Below the pieces are notes generated by a model that did not search any database, was not told the origin of the DNA, and saw only the letters and a list, made by a program, of their open reading frames with translations. Both the position numbers and the translations under genes were made by a program. Shown piece after piece: positions 43,657 to 52,586 of a stretch of 64,000 nt of DNA. This DNA comes from Hoylesella marshii DSM 16973 = JCM 13450 (lineage in GTDB: Bacteria; Bacteroidota; Bacteroidia; Bacteroidales; Bacteroidaceae), in the NCBI RefSeq assembly GCF_000146675.1, contig NZ_GL397214.1, forward strand, positions 1,779,318 through 1,843,317. The letters are read 5' to 3'. The stretch's first letter is position 1; the number at the start of each line of letters is the position of its first letter.

Positions 43657-45440
43657 GCCGTGCCTCCTATGTTCCATTTAACCGATTTGTTATATTCATT
43701 CCATATCTTTGCATATACGCCCTGCGGTTTATCTTTCAGTTCAAGATGCGTGCCTGTTTCGCATATCTTGCCGTCGCGGAGCACGAAAATGCGGTCGGCG
43801 CCTACCACCGTTGAGAGCCTGTGTGCTATCATGATAACGGTTTTTCCCTCACCCATGGCCGAGAATGCCGCCTGCACACGCCGTTCGTTGTCGGGATCGG
43901 CAAAGGCTGTAGCCTCGTCGAGTATCAGTACAGGGGTATTTTGCAGCATCACGCGTGCGATAGCGATGCGCTGACGTTCTCCCCCTGAAAGGTATATACC
44001 GCCGGTGCCGAGTGTTGTGAGTATGCCATTGGGCATCTTCTCAATGATATCGTCGCATTGTGCTTTCGACAACACAGCCCTCACTTCATCGGGGGTAGCT
44101 TCCGGACGTCCCATACGTACGTTGTCGAGGATGGTACCTTTGATAAGTTTGCTGTCTTGAAAGACGAACGACACGTGGCGCATGAGTTCCTCTTTAGTGA
44201 TGTCTCGCACATTGACTCCTCCTATCTCTACCGTGCCCTTGTCGGCATCCCAGAAGCGTGCGATGATACTTGCCAGCGTGGTCTTTCCCCCACCTGAGGG
44301 TCCGACGAATGCCACGTGTTCTCCTGCGGCGATATACAGGCTGATGTCTTGCAGGGCATCGCAGTGTGCCCCTTTGTACCTGAACGATACGTCGGTGAGG
44401 CGTATGCTGTTGTCTTGTGGCCGTTTTCCTTGGTTAGGTTCGGGGAGAGGTTGCATGTTTAGTACACCATTGATGCGTTCCAATGCCTCGGCTACAATCA
44501 TTTTGCTCTGGCTCAGCAGCATGATTTTTGTGAGTATGACGGTGATAATAGGGGTAATGATGATATAATAGATGAGATTAAGCAGGAAGGTGCGGGTGAT
44601 ACTCTCTGCCGTCATAAGAAGTACTGTAGCAATGAGTAAGGCGAAGACACCGTTGATGCAAAGGGTATAGGCTATCATCGGTTTACGCAGCTTCAGCGTA
44701 TAGGCGATAACCCATTGGCCGTAGCTATCGATAGCTTCCTTGAATCGTTTAAAGGAAAAGACGCTCTGTCCAAACGTCTTTACCACCGGAATACCGCGTA
44801 CATACTCCACCGCCTCGTTAGACATACGGTCTAATGCCTGCTGGTATTCGGCCATCTGTCGCTTTAAGTCTTTGCCAATCATGAAGACATACAGGATAAC
44901 GAAAGCCAGCACAGCGGGCACGAGTGACAGAAGTCCGAGGCGCCAATCGAAATAAAGCAGGAGTGCAAGTAGGCCTGCGGGCATGGCTAAACTGCCGGCT
45001 TTGTCGGGCAGATTGTGGGCGAGATACGTTTCTGTGGCTGCACTCGACTCGTTCACTATCTTACGCAACTTACCACTGCCTATGGGCGTGATAAAGCCCA
45101 ACGGCAAAGTAACGATGTGCTGCATCAGACGAATGCGTATGTTGGCCGCGATGCGAAAGGCTGCAAGGTGTGAACAAATCAGTCCTGCGATGTAAACGAC
45201 AATGCTCAGCAGCGCATATGCCAACGCCATCCATCCGTAGTGTGCCATGTTTACTGCCTCGTTGAAACGAGGTGCCACGGCCAGCGCCTCGTCTATGATG
45301 CGCCAAATATAGACGAATGGTACCAATGCCAGCAACGCACTGCCGGCCGACAACAGCCACGAGGCTATGGAAAGATACTTGTAAGCTCCGGCATATTGAA
45401 AGAGTTCGTGAAGCTCTGATGGATGTTTGTTTTCCTTCAT
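43653..45440 (-). CDS. ABC exporter, fused permease/ATPase, first half-transporter
   Basis: The 595-residue half-transporter has a six-helix permease domain, then Walker A VGPSGGGKTTLAS, signature LSGGERQRIAIARVML and Walker B LILDEATAFADPDNE. The D-loop reads AFADPDNE instead of the usual SALD, as in the YbtQ/IrtA group. That hints at an asymmetric heterodimer with the next gene, which has the standard ATASLD. First gene of a two-gene operon. Start ATG 45440 lies below a TACCTTTG promoter. Siderophore-related transport is only a possibility; no siderophore gene is nearby. Confidence 0.9.
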   Translation of the reverse strand: MKENKHPSELHELFQYAGAYKYLSIASWLLSAGSALLALVPFVYIWRIIDEALAVAPRFNEAVNMAHYGWMALAYALLSIVVYIAGLICSHLAAFRIAANIRIRLMQHIVTLPLGFITPIGSGKLRKIVNESSAATETYLAHNLPDKAGSLAMPAGLLALLLYFDWRLGLLSLVPAVLAFVILYVFMIGKDLKRQMAEYQQALDRMSNEAVEYVRGIPVVKTFGQSVFSFKRFKEAIDSYGQWVIAYTLKLRKPMIAYTLCINGVFALLIATVLLMTAESITRTFLLNLIYYIIITPIITVILTKIMLLSQSKMIVAEALERINGVLNMQPLPEPNQGKRPQDNSIRLTDVSFRYKGAHCDALQDISLYIAAGEHVAFVGPSGGGKTTLASIIARFWDADKGTVEIGGVNVRDITKEELMRHVSFVFQDSKLIKGTILDNVRMGRPEATPDEVRAVLSKAQCDDIIEKMPNGILTTLGTGGIYLSGGERQRIAIARVMLQNTPVLILDEATAFADPDNERRVQAAFSAMGEGKTVIMIAHRLSTVVGADRIFVLRDGKICETGTHLELKDKPQGVYAKIWNEYNKSVKWNIGGTA

Positions 45441-45466
45441 ATCATAGTATGATTAACTGATGAGAG

Positions 45467-45494
45467 CAAAGGTATGCCCTTTCTCACAACCAAA
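45467..45494 (-). promoter_or_regulatory. Promoter of the ABC transporter operon
   Basis: Minus-strand -7 TACCTTTG (45474 to 45467) with TTTG at 45494 to 45491. The 16-nt spacing is shorter than usual. Confidence 0.55.
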
Positions 45495-45576
45495 CAATAC
45501 CTAAAAATTATTATTTTAAATAGGTGTTCCTATCTATATGTTTCCTTGTGAACATCTATTTAATTCCCTTTCATTC

Positions 45577-45608
45577 TTTGTTTATTTCGGAAGAAAAGAC
45601 TATTTTTG
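45577..45608 (+). promoter_or_regulatory. Promoter of the DUF4294 gene
   Basis: -33 TTTG (45577-45580) and -7 TATTTTTG (45601-45608), 20 nt apart, both perfect. The start codon at 45617 is only 8 nt after the -7 element. Confidence 0.8.
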
Positions 45609-45616
45609 CGCCCAAT

Positions 45617-46264
45617 ATGGATGCAAGAATTGTCCTCGTATGGATGACCGCCCTCTTCTTTTTTACCGAGGGACGTGCACAGACCGACCACCCAGACAAC
45701 ACCCGCCCCGAAGAGGTGGAGGTGGATATGGACAACCCCACCTTTGTGCCGATGGTAAAGGTGGGCAAAGTGCTCAATGCCGGCGACAGCATTCCTTATA
45801 TGGAACTGAACAACGTGTATGTCTACCCCACACCCGTGTTTAGCAGTGTTAAGCAGCAAATGGCCTACAATCGCTTGGTGTACAACGTGAAAAAGGTATT
45901 GCCCATAGCCAAGGAGGTGAACAAAATCATTGTCGAAACCTATGAATACCTCGAAACACTGCCCAACAAGAAAGCCAAAGACGAGCATCTTAAGCTGGTG
46001 GAAAAGAGTATCAAGCGCGAATATACGCCGAGAATGAAGAAACTCACCTTCGCCCAAGGCAAGCTCTTAATCAAACTCGTTTACCGCGAGTGCCACTCTT
46101 CATCCTATGAACTCATACAGGCTATCCTCGGCCCTGTGCGTGCTGGCTTCTATCAAGCTTTTGCTTGGTGCTTTGGAGCCAGCCTTAAGAAAGACTACCA
46201 ACCCGAAGGCGTAGACCGGCTTACCGAGAGAATAGTGCTGCAAGTTGAGGCCGGACAGCTCTGA
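45617..46264 (+). CDS. DUF4294 domain-containing secreted protein
   Basis: Bacteroidota-specific protein of unknown function. From ATG 45617 it has 215 residues, with a signal peptide (MDARIVLVWMTALFFFTEGRAQ), an acidic linker, and the DUF4294 domain: GDSIPYMELNNVYVYP, a helical region with YNRLVYNVKKVLPIAK, and LTFAQGKLLIKLVYREC. The reading frame is open back to 45524, but the promoter at 45601 rules out an earlier start. Expected in the periplasm. It stands alone, with a 630-bp non-coding region after it. Confidence 0.87.
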   Translation: MDARIVLVWMTALFFFTEGRAQTDHPDNTRPEEVEVDMDNPTFVPMVKVGKVLNAGDSIPYMELNNVYVYPTPVFSSVKQQMAYNRLVYNVKKVLPIAKEVNKIIVETYEYLETLPNKKAKDEHLKLVEKSIKREYTPRMKKLTFAQGKLLIKLVYRECHSSSYELIQAILGPVRAGFYQAFAWCFGASLKKDYQPEGVDRLTERIVLQVEAGQL

Positions 46265-46609
46265 TATCTCGCAGACAAGGTGCTCTGCATAGCCTTCAAA
46301 CACCTCATCAACCACCCTTTCCCTCATCTATACGCGGGTTCGGAATAAGGATATTGCGGACTTTAAGCTCAGTAAGCGTATGATTGTGGAGTGTAGGACA
46401 CCATAATTATGATGGCATGAGGTGGAACACAAGCCCCCAAAGTAGCATTGCAGGGCACATAGATGCCATAAAATGATGGTGTGATGTACGGAATACGTGC
46501 TGTAAGTGCACCATATGTTAGCCCAGCGCATCGCGCTGGGTATAGGACGTTCCCCTAAATGGAGCGCTGTAAGTGCGACAGAATCCCACAAACGATACGA
46601 CTTGCCGCG

Positions 46610-46756
46610 AGAAAGGTTGCCGACCTTTCTATGTACAAACGTCATCTGTACATAGGACTAACGCCACCTGTGCAGGGTACAGATGCCGACTTATGAATCG
46701 TAACTTTATGACCCTGAAAGATTACAATCTCGAACTTTTGAGCATTGAATACTAAA
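46610..46756. repeat. Interspersed repeat family B, copy 1
   Basis: Begins with a hairpin, AAAGGT-TGCCG-ACCTTT, then TGTACAAACG and continues to GAACTTTTGAGCAT. It aligns with 52394-52525 at roughly 80 percent by eye, apart from a 22-nt extra block here. Codon-position changes between copies do not look like a coding sequence. Confidence 0.75.
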
Positions 46757-46880
46757 AAAGCATCACAAAAACAGAGTGAAAAGTTATGGATTGAAAGCAT
46801 CTTTTACGACTTTGTGGGTTACTTCTACCCCAGCAGTATATAATTTTCAGTCTGCGGCTGGCAGATTGAGTTTTTTACAG

Positions 46881-46888
46881 TACCTTTG
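46881..46888 (+). promoter_or_regulatory. Promoter -7 element of the U32 operon
   Basis: TACCTTTG ends 5 nt before the ATG at 46894, implying a leaderless or nearly leaderless mRNA. Confidence 0.6.
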
Positions 46889-46893
46889 CATGG

Positions 46894-48165
46894 ATGGAAC
46901 AAACCATAAACAGCTTTGAAATTATGGCACCCGTAGGCTCGCGCGAAAGCCTTGCCGCCGCCATTCAGGCCGGAGCCGATTCGGTATATTTCGGCATCGG
47001 GAAGCTCAACATGCGTGCCCATTCGGCCAATGCTTTCACCATAGACGACTTGAAAGACATCGCTGAAACATGCCGCCAATACGGTGTAAAGAGCTATCTC
47101 ACGGTCAACACGGTTATCTATGATGAGGAACTGGAACTGATGCATGCCATCGTAGACGCAGCAAAGGCCTCGGGTATCTCGGCCGTGATTGCGGGAGACG
47201 TGGCGGTCATGACCTATTGCCGCTACATTGGGCAGGAGGTGCATCTCTCTACGCAGCTCAACATTACGAATATCGAAGCCCTGCGATTCTATGCCCGCTT
47301 TGCCGATGTCGTCGTGCTGGCTCGCGAACTGAACATGCAACAGGTGGCGCATATACATCATGAGATTGCCGAACAACACATCTGCGGACCGTCTGGCGAG
47401 CTTATCCGAATAGAGATGTTCTGCCATGGAGCCTTATGTATGGCCGTAAGCGGTAAGTGTTATCTCAGCCTCGACAATACGGGGCGAAGTGCCAACCGTG
47501 GTGCCTGTACGCAAATCTGTCGCAGAGGCTACACCGTGACAGACAAGGAGACGGGCATGCAACTCGACATCGACAACCAATACATCATGAGCCCCAAAGA
47601 CCTGAAAACCGTGCGCTTCATAGATGCAATGATGCAAGCGGGCGTCAAGGTATTCAAAATAGAAGGCCGCGCAAGGGGACCGGAATACGTCTATACTGTG
47701 GTGTCGTGCTACAAAGAAGCCATACAAAGCGTGCTCGAAGGTACTTTCACGGAAGAGAAGAAAGACGAATGGGACAGTCGCCTCGCTACAGTTTTCAACC
47801 GCGGATTCTGGAATGGTTACTACCGAGGACGCACCCTTGGCGAGTGGACACGTCGTTACGGCAGCAGTGCCACCGAGAAGAAAGAGTATGTAGCCAAGGG
47901 TGTGAAGTACTTCTCTCGGTTAGGTGTGGCCGAATTTGTGGTAGAAGCGGGCGAGTTTTCCGTAGGCGATAAGTTGCTCATCACAGGTCCTACCACCGGT
48001 GTGGTGTACGTTCAACCCGAAGAGATACGCTTCGATTTGAAGCCCGTTGCCACAGCACGTAAGGGACAGCACGTATCTATAGCTGTGCCACAGAAGATAC
48101 GCCCCAGCGATAAACTCTATAAATTGGTACCGACAAACGAGAAAGAAGGAAGATATGACGATTAA
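46894..48165 (+). CDS. U32-family peptidase-like protein (RNA hydroxylation type)
   Basis: The 423-residue protein belongs to family U32, annotated as peptidases; members such as TrhP and RlhA take part in hydroxylation of tRNA or 23S rRNA. Seen: FEIMAPVGSRESLAAAIQAG at the start, VHLSTQLNITN, the U32 signature region EMFCHGALCMAVSGKCYLS, and conserved cysteines in GACTQICRRGY. A C-terminal beta domain follows (about 340-415). First gene of the U32-sufE-trmH operon; it overlaps sufE by 11 bp. Which substrate it acts on is not clear. Confidence 0.88.
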   Translation: MEQTINSFEIMAPVGSRESLAAAIQAGADSVYFGIGKLNMRAHSANAFTIDDLKDIAETCRQYGVKSYLTVNTVIYDEELELMHAIVDAAKASGISAVIAGDVAVMTYCRYIGQEVHLSTQLNITNIEALRFYARFADVVVLARELNMQQVAHIHHEIAEQHICGPSGELIRIEMFCHGALCMAVSGKCYLSLDNTGRSANRGACTQICRRGYTVTDKETGMQLDIDNQYIMSPKDLKTVRFIDAMMQAGVKVFKIEGRARGPEYVYTVVSCYKEAIQSVLEGTFTEEKKDEWDSRLATVFNRGFWNGYYRGRTLGEWTRRYGSSATEKKEYVAKGVKYFSRLGVAEFVVEAGEFSVGDKLLITGPTTGVVYVQPEEIRFDLKPVATARKGQHVSIAVPQKIRPSDKLYKLVPTNEKEGRYDD

Positions 48166-48583
48166 AGAAGCACAAGACGAAGTAATCGAAGAGTTCGACG
48201 GCTTCGCAGATTGGATGGACAGGTATCAGATGATAATCGATTTAGGTAACGACCTGCCCCCGCTCGACGAGAAATACAAGGTGGAAAGCAACCTTATCAA
48301 CGGTTGTCAGAGTCGCGTCTGGCTGCAATGCGACTACAAAGACGGGTGCCTGCAGTTCTCGGCAGACAGCGATGCACTCATCGTAAAGGGCATTATCGCC
48401 CTCGTTATACGCGTGCTGAGCGGGCATACCCCGACCGAGATACTCGACACCCCGCTCTATTTCATCGACCGTATAGGCCTGAAAGACAACCTAAGCCCGA
48501 CGCGTTCCAATGGGCTCCTCGCTATGATTAAACAGATACAGATGTATGCCTTGGCCTATAAAACCAAGGAACAACAATCCTAA
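48155..48583 (+). CDS. sufE: SufE-family cysteine desulfuration protein
   Basis: Accepts sulfur from a cysteine desulfurase (SufS) for Fe-S cluster assembly. The 142-residue protein is a full-length SufE with the active-site cysteine in INGCQSRVW (about residue 50) and the usual helical ends. It overlaps the U32 gene by 11 bp and the methyltransferase by 1 bp, so the three are translationally coupled. Other suf genes are not in the window. Confidence 0.92.
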   Translation: MTIKEAQDEVIEEFDGFADWMDRYQMIIDLGNDLPPLDEKYKVESNLINGCQSRVWLQCDYKDGCLQFSADSDALIVKGIIALVIRVLSGHTPTEILDTPLYFIDRIGLKDNLSPTRSNGLLAMIKQIQMYALAYKTKEQQS

Positions 48584-49128
48584 TGATGCGCAAACTACGT
48601 ACCATCGAGATGCACCGCCTGACGGTGGAGGAGTTCAAAGAAGCCGAAAAACTGCCCCTCGTGGTGGTGCTCGACGACGTGCGTTCCCTCTACAATGTGG
48701 GTAGCGTATTCCGTTCGTGCGACGCTTTCCGCATTTCCGCCATCTATCTCTGCGGCATTACGGCATGTCCTCCTCATGCAGAGATACACAAAACAGCCTT
48801 AGGGGCAGAAGAGAGTATTGCATGGCGTTACTTTGCCACTGCCGAAGAGGCCGTGCGCAACCTGCAGACCAAAGGCTTCTTTGTCTACAGTATAGAGCAG
48901 GCCGAAGGCAGTACGAAGCTCCACCATCTTACCCTCGAGCGGAGACAAAAATACGCCGTAGTGTTGGGCAATGAGGTAAAGGGAGTGCACCAGTCGGTGG
49001 TAGACCTGAGCGACGGTTGCCTTGAAATACCGCAATGGGGCACTAAGCATTCGCTCAATGTGTCGGTAGCAGCAGGCATGGTGGTATGGGAATTTGCCAA
49101 ACAACTGCTACAGCCCTTGCAGCCATAG
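48583..49128 (+). CDS. SpoU/TrmH-family RNA 2'-O-methyltransferase
   Basis: The 181-residue SPOUT enzyme uses SAM to methylate a ribose in tRNA or rRNA. Its knotted-fold motifs are clear: motif 1 NVGSVFRSCDAF, motif 2 VLGNEVKGV and motif 3 IPQWGTKHSLNVSVAAG. It lacks the N-terminal extension of TrmB/RlmB types, so the exact target is open. It starts on the sufE stop (TAATG) and ends the operon, converging on the next gene with a 26-bp gap. Confidence 0.9.
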   Translation: MMRKLRTIEMHRLTVEEFKEAEKLPLVVVLDDVRSLYNVGSVFRSCDAFRISAIYLCGITACPPHAEIHKTALGAEESIAWRYFATAEEAVRNLQTKGFFVYSIEQAEGSTKLHHLTLERRQKYAVVLGNEVKGVHQSVVDLSDGCLEIPQWGTKHSLNVSVAAGMVVWEFAKQLLQPLQP

Positions 49129-49154
49129 TGAGGTGAAGAGTGCGGAATCGGAGA

Positions 49155-50300
49155 TTATTCCACCACCACTTTCTTACCGTGATGGATGAAAATGCCGTGT
49201 GCGGGTGTCGTGGTGGGTCTTCCTTGCAAATCGTAATACAGACGGTCTGTCGATACATCTGCCTTGTCGGTGGCTATGCGGTCTATTCCCGTGGTGCCGC
49301 TTACCATACTTTCGGGCAGTTCTATCTCTATCTTGCCATAGACGGTAGCCCACGATAGACGACCGTCTGTGAATGCTTCTACGATACCGATGACGTCTGT
49401 TGCCGGTGCGGTGCATTTATAAATGTGGTTCGGTGCATCGTGCGTCATCGTGAACCTGATACCTTGATGCCCTTCCATCATAGGCGGCGTTTCACCGGAT
49501 CGCGTACCCGTTTTCATGAGAAAGTTCTCCTTTACGGAATAGTTGCTCACATATTGGTCGTTCGGAATGAGAAGCGACGGCGTGCCGTTGTCGATGGTAA
49601 GGACAGCATGTGTCCATATGTTGCTGAAGATTCCGTCGATGCCTTTCAGATAGATGTCGTTGCCGATGGCTACGCACGATAGACGGCGGTCTACGGGGTC
49701 GGAACCATCGGAGTAATCCATGGCGGTGTAGTGTACAGTAGTGGTAAGGGCATCGACGGTTGTTTTGTTTATGAAGGAGGCACGGCGTGCCAGCCAATAG
49801 GGATGGGTCTGCCCCTCGTCGTCGTAGAAAAGGCCGTAGTTGATATCTTTTTCTGCAGAGATCACCCGTTTGCCTCCCACTGTTTTGACCTGCAATACGA
49901 GGTTGTCGGTTTTCGGAAGCCCCGTTGCCGGGTCAGTGACGGCGAAATACATCATCTGCATTTTGCTACCTACGCCAAACTGCACCCGCTCGACGTTCTG
50001 TTTGTTGGGAAAAGAGATGGTGCCCGCCGCCGCATCATACGTACCTTTGAGGTAGGCTCCGTAGTCCACCCAATCGCGCATGTACACCACGCCATCGGCA
50101 TTGAAATAAAATTGAATCTCGCGCATGTTGCGCGTCATGTAGCCAAAGGGGGTTGCGCGAAGTTCATCATTCAGGTAATAATAGTCGGTGGGGTCGCCCG
50201 TCGGTTGCTCACCGATTTGCGGCTCTCCTGTCTGTGCTATGCCCTTGCACGGCAAGAGCAACAGCAGCCATAAGCATGCGAATTGTTTCATATGGGTCAT
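49155..50300 (-). CDS. Secreted protein with Prevotella-type C-terminal motif
   Basis: Unidentified 381-residue protein. A signal peptide (MTHMKQFACLWLLLLLPCKGIAQ) is followed by a mostly beta body. The C-terminus, LYYDLQGRPTTTPAHGIFIHHGKKVVVE, is the short conserved ending common on exported Prevotella proteins (YDLQGR, then GI.I..GKK). It is possibly a sorting or secretion signal. No enzymatic motif was seen. ATG 50291 is an alternative start. It lies 15 bp after the xanthine permease gene on the same strand and could be co-transcribed. Confidence 0.75.
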   Translation of the reverse strand: MTHMKQFACLWLLLLLPCKGIAQTGEPQIGEQPTGDPTDYYYLNDELRATPFGYMTRNMREIQFYFNADGVVYMRDWVDYGAYLKGTYDAAAGTISFPNKQNVERVQFGVGSKMQMMYFAVTDPATGLPKTDNLVLQVKTVGGKRVISAEKDINYGLFYDDEGQTHPYWLARRASFINKTTVDALTTTVHYTAMDYSDGSDPVDRRLSCVAIGNDIYLKGIDGIFSNIWTHAVLTIDNGTPSLLIPNDQYVSNYSVKENFLMKTGTRSGETPPMMEGHQGIRFTMTHDAPNHIYKCTAPATDVIGIVEAFTDGRLSWATVYGKIEIELPESMVSGTTGIDRIATDKADVSTDRLYYDLQGRPTTTPAHGIFIHHGKKVVVE

Positions 50301-50315
50301 TATAAGGGTTTTTGT

Positions 50316-51635
50316 TTACTCTTTGATACGTATCGCTGCGTTGGCGATGATGGCCGTTAGTCCACCTGTGGTGATGCCGGATGCGAAGATATTGCGCACC
50401 GCTTCGGGACATTGGCACAGTATTTCCGGTACCATCTCCACGCTTAAGCCCAATGAGAAGCTCACCGCCAGCACGAGTGTGGCCTTACGGTCTATCTTCT
50501 GTGAGGCGATGATACGGATACCGGCCGAGGCCACTGTGCCAAACATGAGCAACGTGGCGCCACCGAGCACGGGGTCAGGCATGATGGAGAACACCAGCCC
50601 TACGGCGGGAAACAGGCCTAAAACTACGAGCATGGCAGCTATATAGTAGCCTACATGACGGCTCGCTACGCCTGTGAGCTGAATCATGCCGTTATTCTGT
50701 GCAAAGATGGAGTTAGGGAAAGAGTTGAACACTCCCGCGAGGAGTGAGTTGAAACCGTCGGCAAGGATACCACCGGATGCACGTTTCGTAAACATGTCTC
50801 CCTCAACGGGTTCTCCTGAAATCATGGAGTTGGCCGTAATGTCGCCATAGGCTTCTATGGCCGTTATCATATAGATAATGCCCAGAGCGACGATGGAGGA
50901 GATGGGGAAGCTCACTCCGTATTTGAATGGTATGGGGAGGTTGAAGCCGCCGAAGGTATCTACGGCATCGAAATGCACGATTCCCATGAAGTAGGCTGCC
51001 ACATAGCCTAAGACAAGACCTATCACGATAGAGCTCATACGCAGGTATCGGTTGCTGCTGCGATTGAAAATGATGATGGATATGAGCACGAGTGCGGCCA
51101 ATCCGATGTTGCTTGCGCTACCGAAAGTTCCGTCGGCCATGGCCTTTGCTCCGCCACCGCAGGCATTGATACCTACCTTGATGAGGCTCATACCTATGAG
51201 TGTGACCACGATGCCCGATACCAGCGGCGTGATGATGCGTCGGGTGTATTTCAGCATTCTACTGATAACCATCTCTACTACCGACCCCACCATGCAGGCA
51301 CCGAATACCGCCGGCAGACCGCCCGCCATACCTGCGGCGATAATGGGGCCTATGAACGAGAAGCTAGTGCCTTGGATGCAGAGCAGTCCTGCTCCTACAC
51401 AGCCGATACGCCGGCATTGGATAAAGGTGGATAACCCCGATGCAAAAAGTGCCATAGAAACGAGGAAGCCTGTTGTAGGAACATCCAGTCTCATGGCACT
51501 TGCTATGATAAGTGGCGGGGTGACAATGGCCACGAAAATGGCTAAAAGGTGTTGTAAGGCGGCAAAAAACGCCTCACGAACGGGAGGCTTGTCGTGTAGG
51601 CCGTAGATTAATTCACGGGGTTGTGGTGTTTCCAT
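50316..51635 (-). CDS. Xanthine/uric acid-type nucleobase permease (NCS2)
   Basis: Inner-membrane nucleobase:cation symporter. From ATG 51635 it has 439 residues and about 12-14 hydrophobic segments: QHLLAIFVAIVTPPLI in the first helix, the NCS2 signature QNNGMIQLTGVASR, and AYGDITANSMI upstream. The signature (Q-N-x-G-x4-T-G) points to xanthine or uric acid. The frame runs upstream to 51788, but that part is inside xpt. The ATG overlaps the xpt stop (TAATG). Pairing with Xpt makes xanthine uptake and salvage the best reading. Confidence 0.9.
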   Translation of the reverse strand: METPQPRELIYGLHDKPPVREAFFAALQHLLAIFVAIVTPPLIIASAMRLDVPTTGFLVSMALFASGLSTFIQCRRIGCVGAGLLCIQGTSFSFIGPIIAAGMAGGLPAVFGACMVGSVVEMVISRMLKYTRRIITPLVSGIVVTLIGMSLIKVGINACGGGAKAMADGTFGSASNIGLAALVLISIIIFNRSSNRYLRMSSIVIGLVLGYVAAYFMGIVHFDAVDTFGGFNLPIPFKYGVSFPISSIVALGIIYMITAIEAYGDITANSMISGEPVEGDMFTKRASGGILADGFNSLLAGVFNSFPNSIFAQNNGMIQLTGVASRHVGYYIAAMLVVLGLFPAVGLVFSIMPDPVLGGATLLMFGTVASAGIRIIASQKIDRKATLVLAVSFSLGLSVEMVPEILCQCPEAVRNIFASGITTGGLTAIIANAAIRIKE

Positions 51636-52201
51636 TATCGAAGTTTTATTTCGCAATTGTCTAATGATTCCACAATGGCTAAGCTCTGCACGTTGATTCC
51701 TAAGCCACGCAGATAATCTCCGCCTGCCTGAAAGGCTTTTTCTATGATAAATCCCATGCCCTCTATCGTGGCACCGGCCTGCCGGCAAAGCTCAATAATG
51801 CCCTTGGCAGCATTGCCATAAGCAAGGAAGTCATCTATAAAGACCACGTGGTCGTCGGGTCTTAAAAACTCTTTGCTGATACAAATATCGTAGGAACGTT
51901 GCTTGGTAAACGAGAAGACAACGGCAGAGAGCATGTCGTTCATGGTAGACGGCTTCTTTTTCTTAGCGAATACGACCGGCAAATCGAGTAGGAAGCCCAT
52001 CATAATGGCCGGCGCAATGCCTGATGCCTCTACCGTAAGAATCTTGTTTACCCGCGAGAGGTCGAAGCGTTTGGATAGCTCCGCGGCAATAGATTTCATC
52101 AGATTGGGGTCCATCTGGTGGTTGATAAAGCCGTCTACTTTCAGGATGCCTCCCGGGAAGCAACGCCCGTCGCTCAATATTCGGTCTCTTAATGTTTTCA
52201 T
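51635..52201 (-). CDS. xpt: Xanthine phosphoribosyltransferase
   Basis: Converts xanthine and PRPP to XMP. The 188-residue protein has [20 protein letters not shown] at the start, [17 protein letters not shown], and the PRPP loop [16 protein letters not shown], all typical of Xpt. Full length. First gene of the xpt-permease pair, the classical arrangement, though no purine riboswitch is possible here because the leader is under about 25 nt. Regulation therefore differs from that of Firmicutes. Confidence 0.94.
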   Translation of the reverse strand: MKTLRDRILSDGRCFPGGILKVDGFINHQMDPNLMKSIAAELSKRFDLSRVNKILTVEASGIAPAIMMGFLLDLPVVFAKKKKPSTMNDMLSAVVFSFTKQRSYDICISKEFLRPDDHVVFIDDFLAYGNAAKGIIELCRQAGATIEGMGFIIEKAFQAGGDYLRGLGINVQSLAIVESLDNCEIKLR

Positions 52202-52224
52202 TGCATTACAGGAGATAATGCATG

Positions 52225-52232
52225 CAAATATA
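52225..52232 (-). promoter_or_regulatory. Promoter -7 element of xpt
   Basis: TATATTTG on the minus strand, about 24 nt upstream of the xpt ATG. Confidence 0.6.
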
Positions 52233-52393
52233 GTAAAAAGATGGATAACTTGTATAAAACAGGGTTGCTTTTCTGCGGAGTAACCCTATTTATGGGTAAG
52301 GTATGAGGCATTGTACGCCATGGGTGCTAGTGTCGGATGGTGTTTCGCGCCTGTAATGCTTGCCTTGGTTACATTGGCAAATACTGTTTGCCA

Positions 52394-52525
52394 CAAGAAA
52401 GGTTGCCGACCTTTCCCTGTACAAACGCCATCTGTACCGTGTACGAATGCCGACTTATCAATCGTCACTTTACGACCTTGAAAAGTTACAATCCCGAACT
52501 TTTGAGCATCAAATACTTAGGGATT
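52394..52525. repeat. Interspersed repeat family B, copy 2
   Basis: Same order as 46610-46756: hairpin AAAGGTTGCCGACCTTT, TGTACAAACG, ATCTGTAC, ATGCCGACTTAT, CGAACTTTTGAGCAT. It lacks a 22-nt block present in copy 1. Confidence 0.75.
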
Positions 52526-52586
52526 AAAAGAAAAAGGGGTAGAAAAGTTTCGATTTATCACCTACTTTTTACGGATAAAGGTCATT

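Larger units (their letters stand above)
46265..46893. other. Long intergenic region with repeats, no gene
   Basis: About 630 bp. It has two GCTGTAAGTGC direct repeats (46499-46509, 46566-46576) around a hairpin CCCAGCG/CGCTGGG (46522-46540), which looks like a REP-type element, then the first copy of the 46.6/52.4 kb repeat, then the promoter of the U32 gene. Confidence 0.65.
52202..52586. other. Non-coding gap between xpt and licD-like genes
   Basis: About 385 bp. It holds the xpt promoter and the second copy of repeat family B. A 111-codon open frame over the repeat is not credible as a gene. Confidence 0.65.

Noticed and set aside
52202..52260. Purine riboswitch before xpt
   Set aside because: The predicted leader is only about 20 nt, too short for an aptamer.
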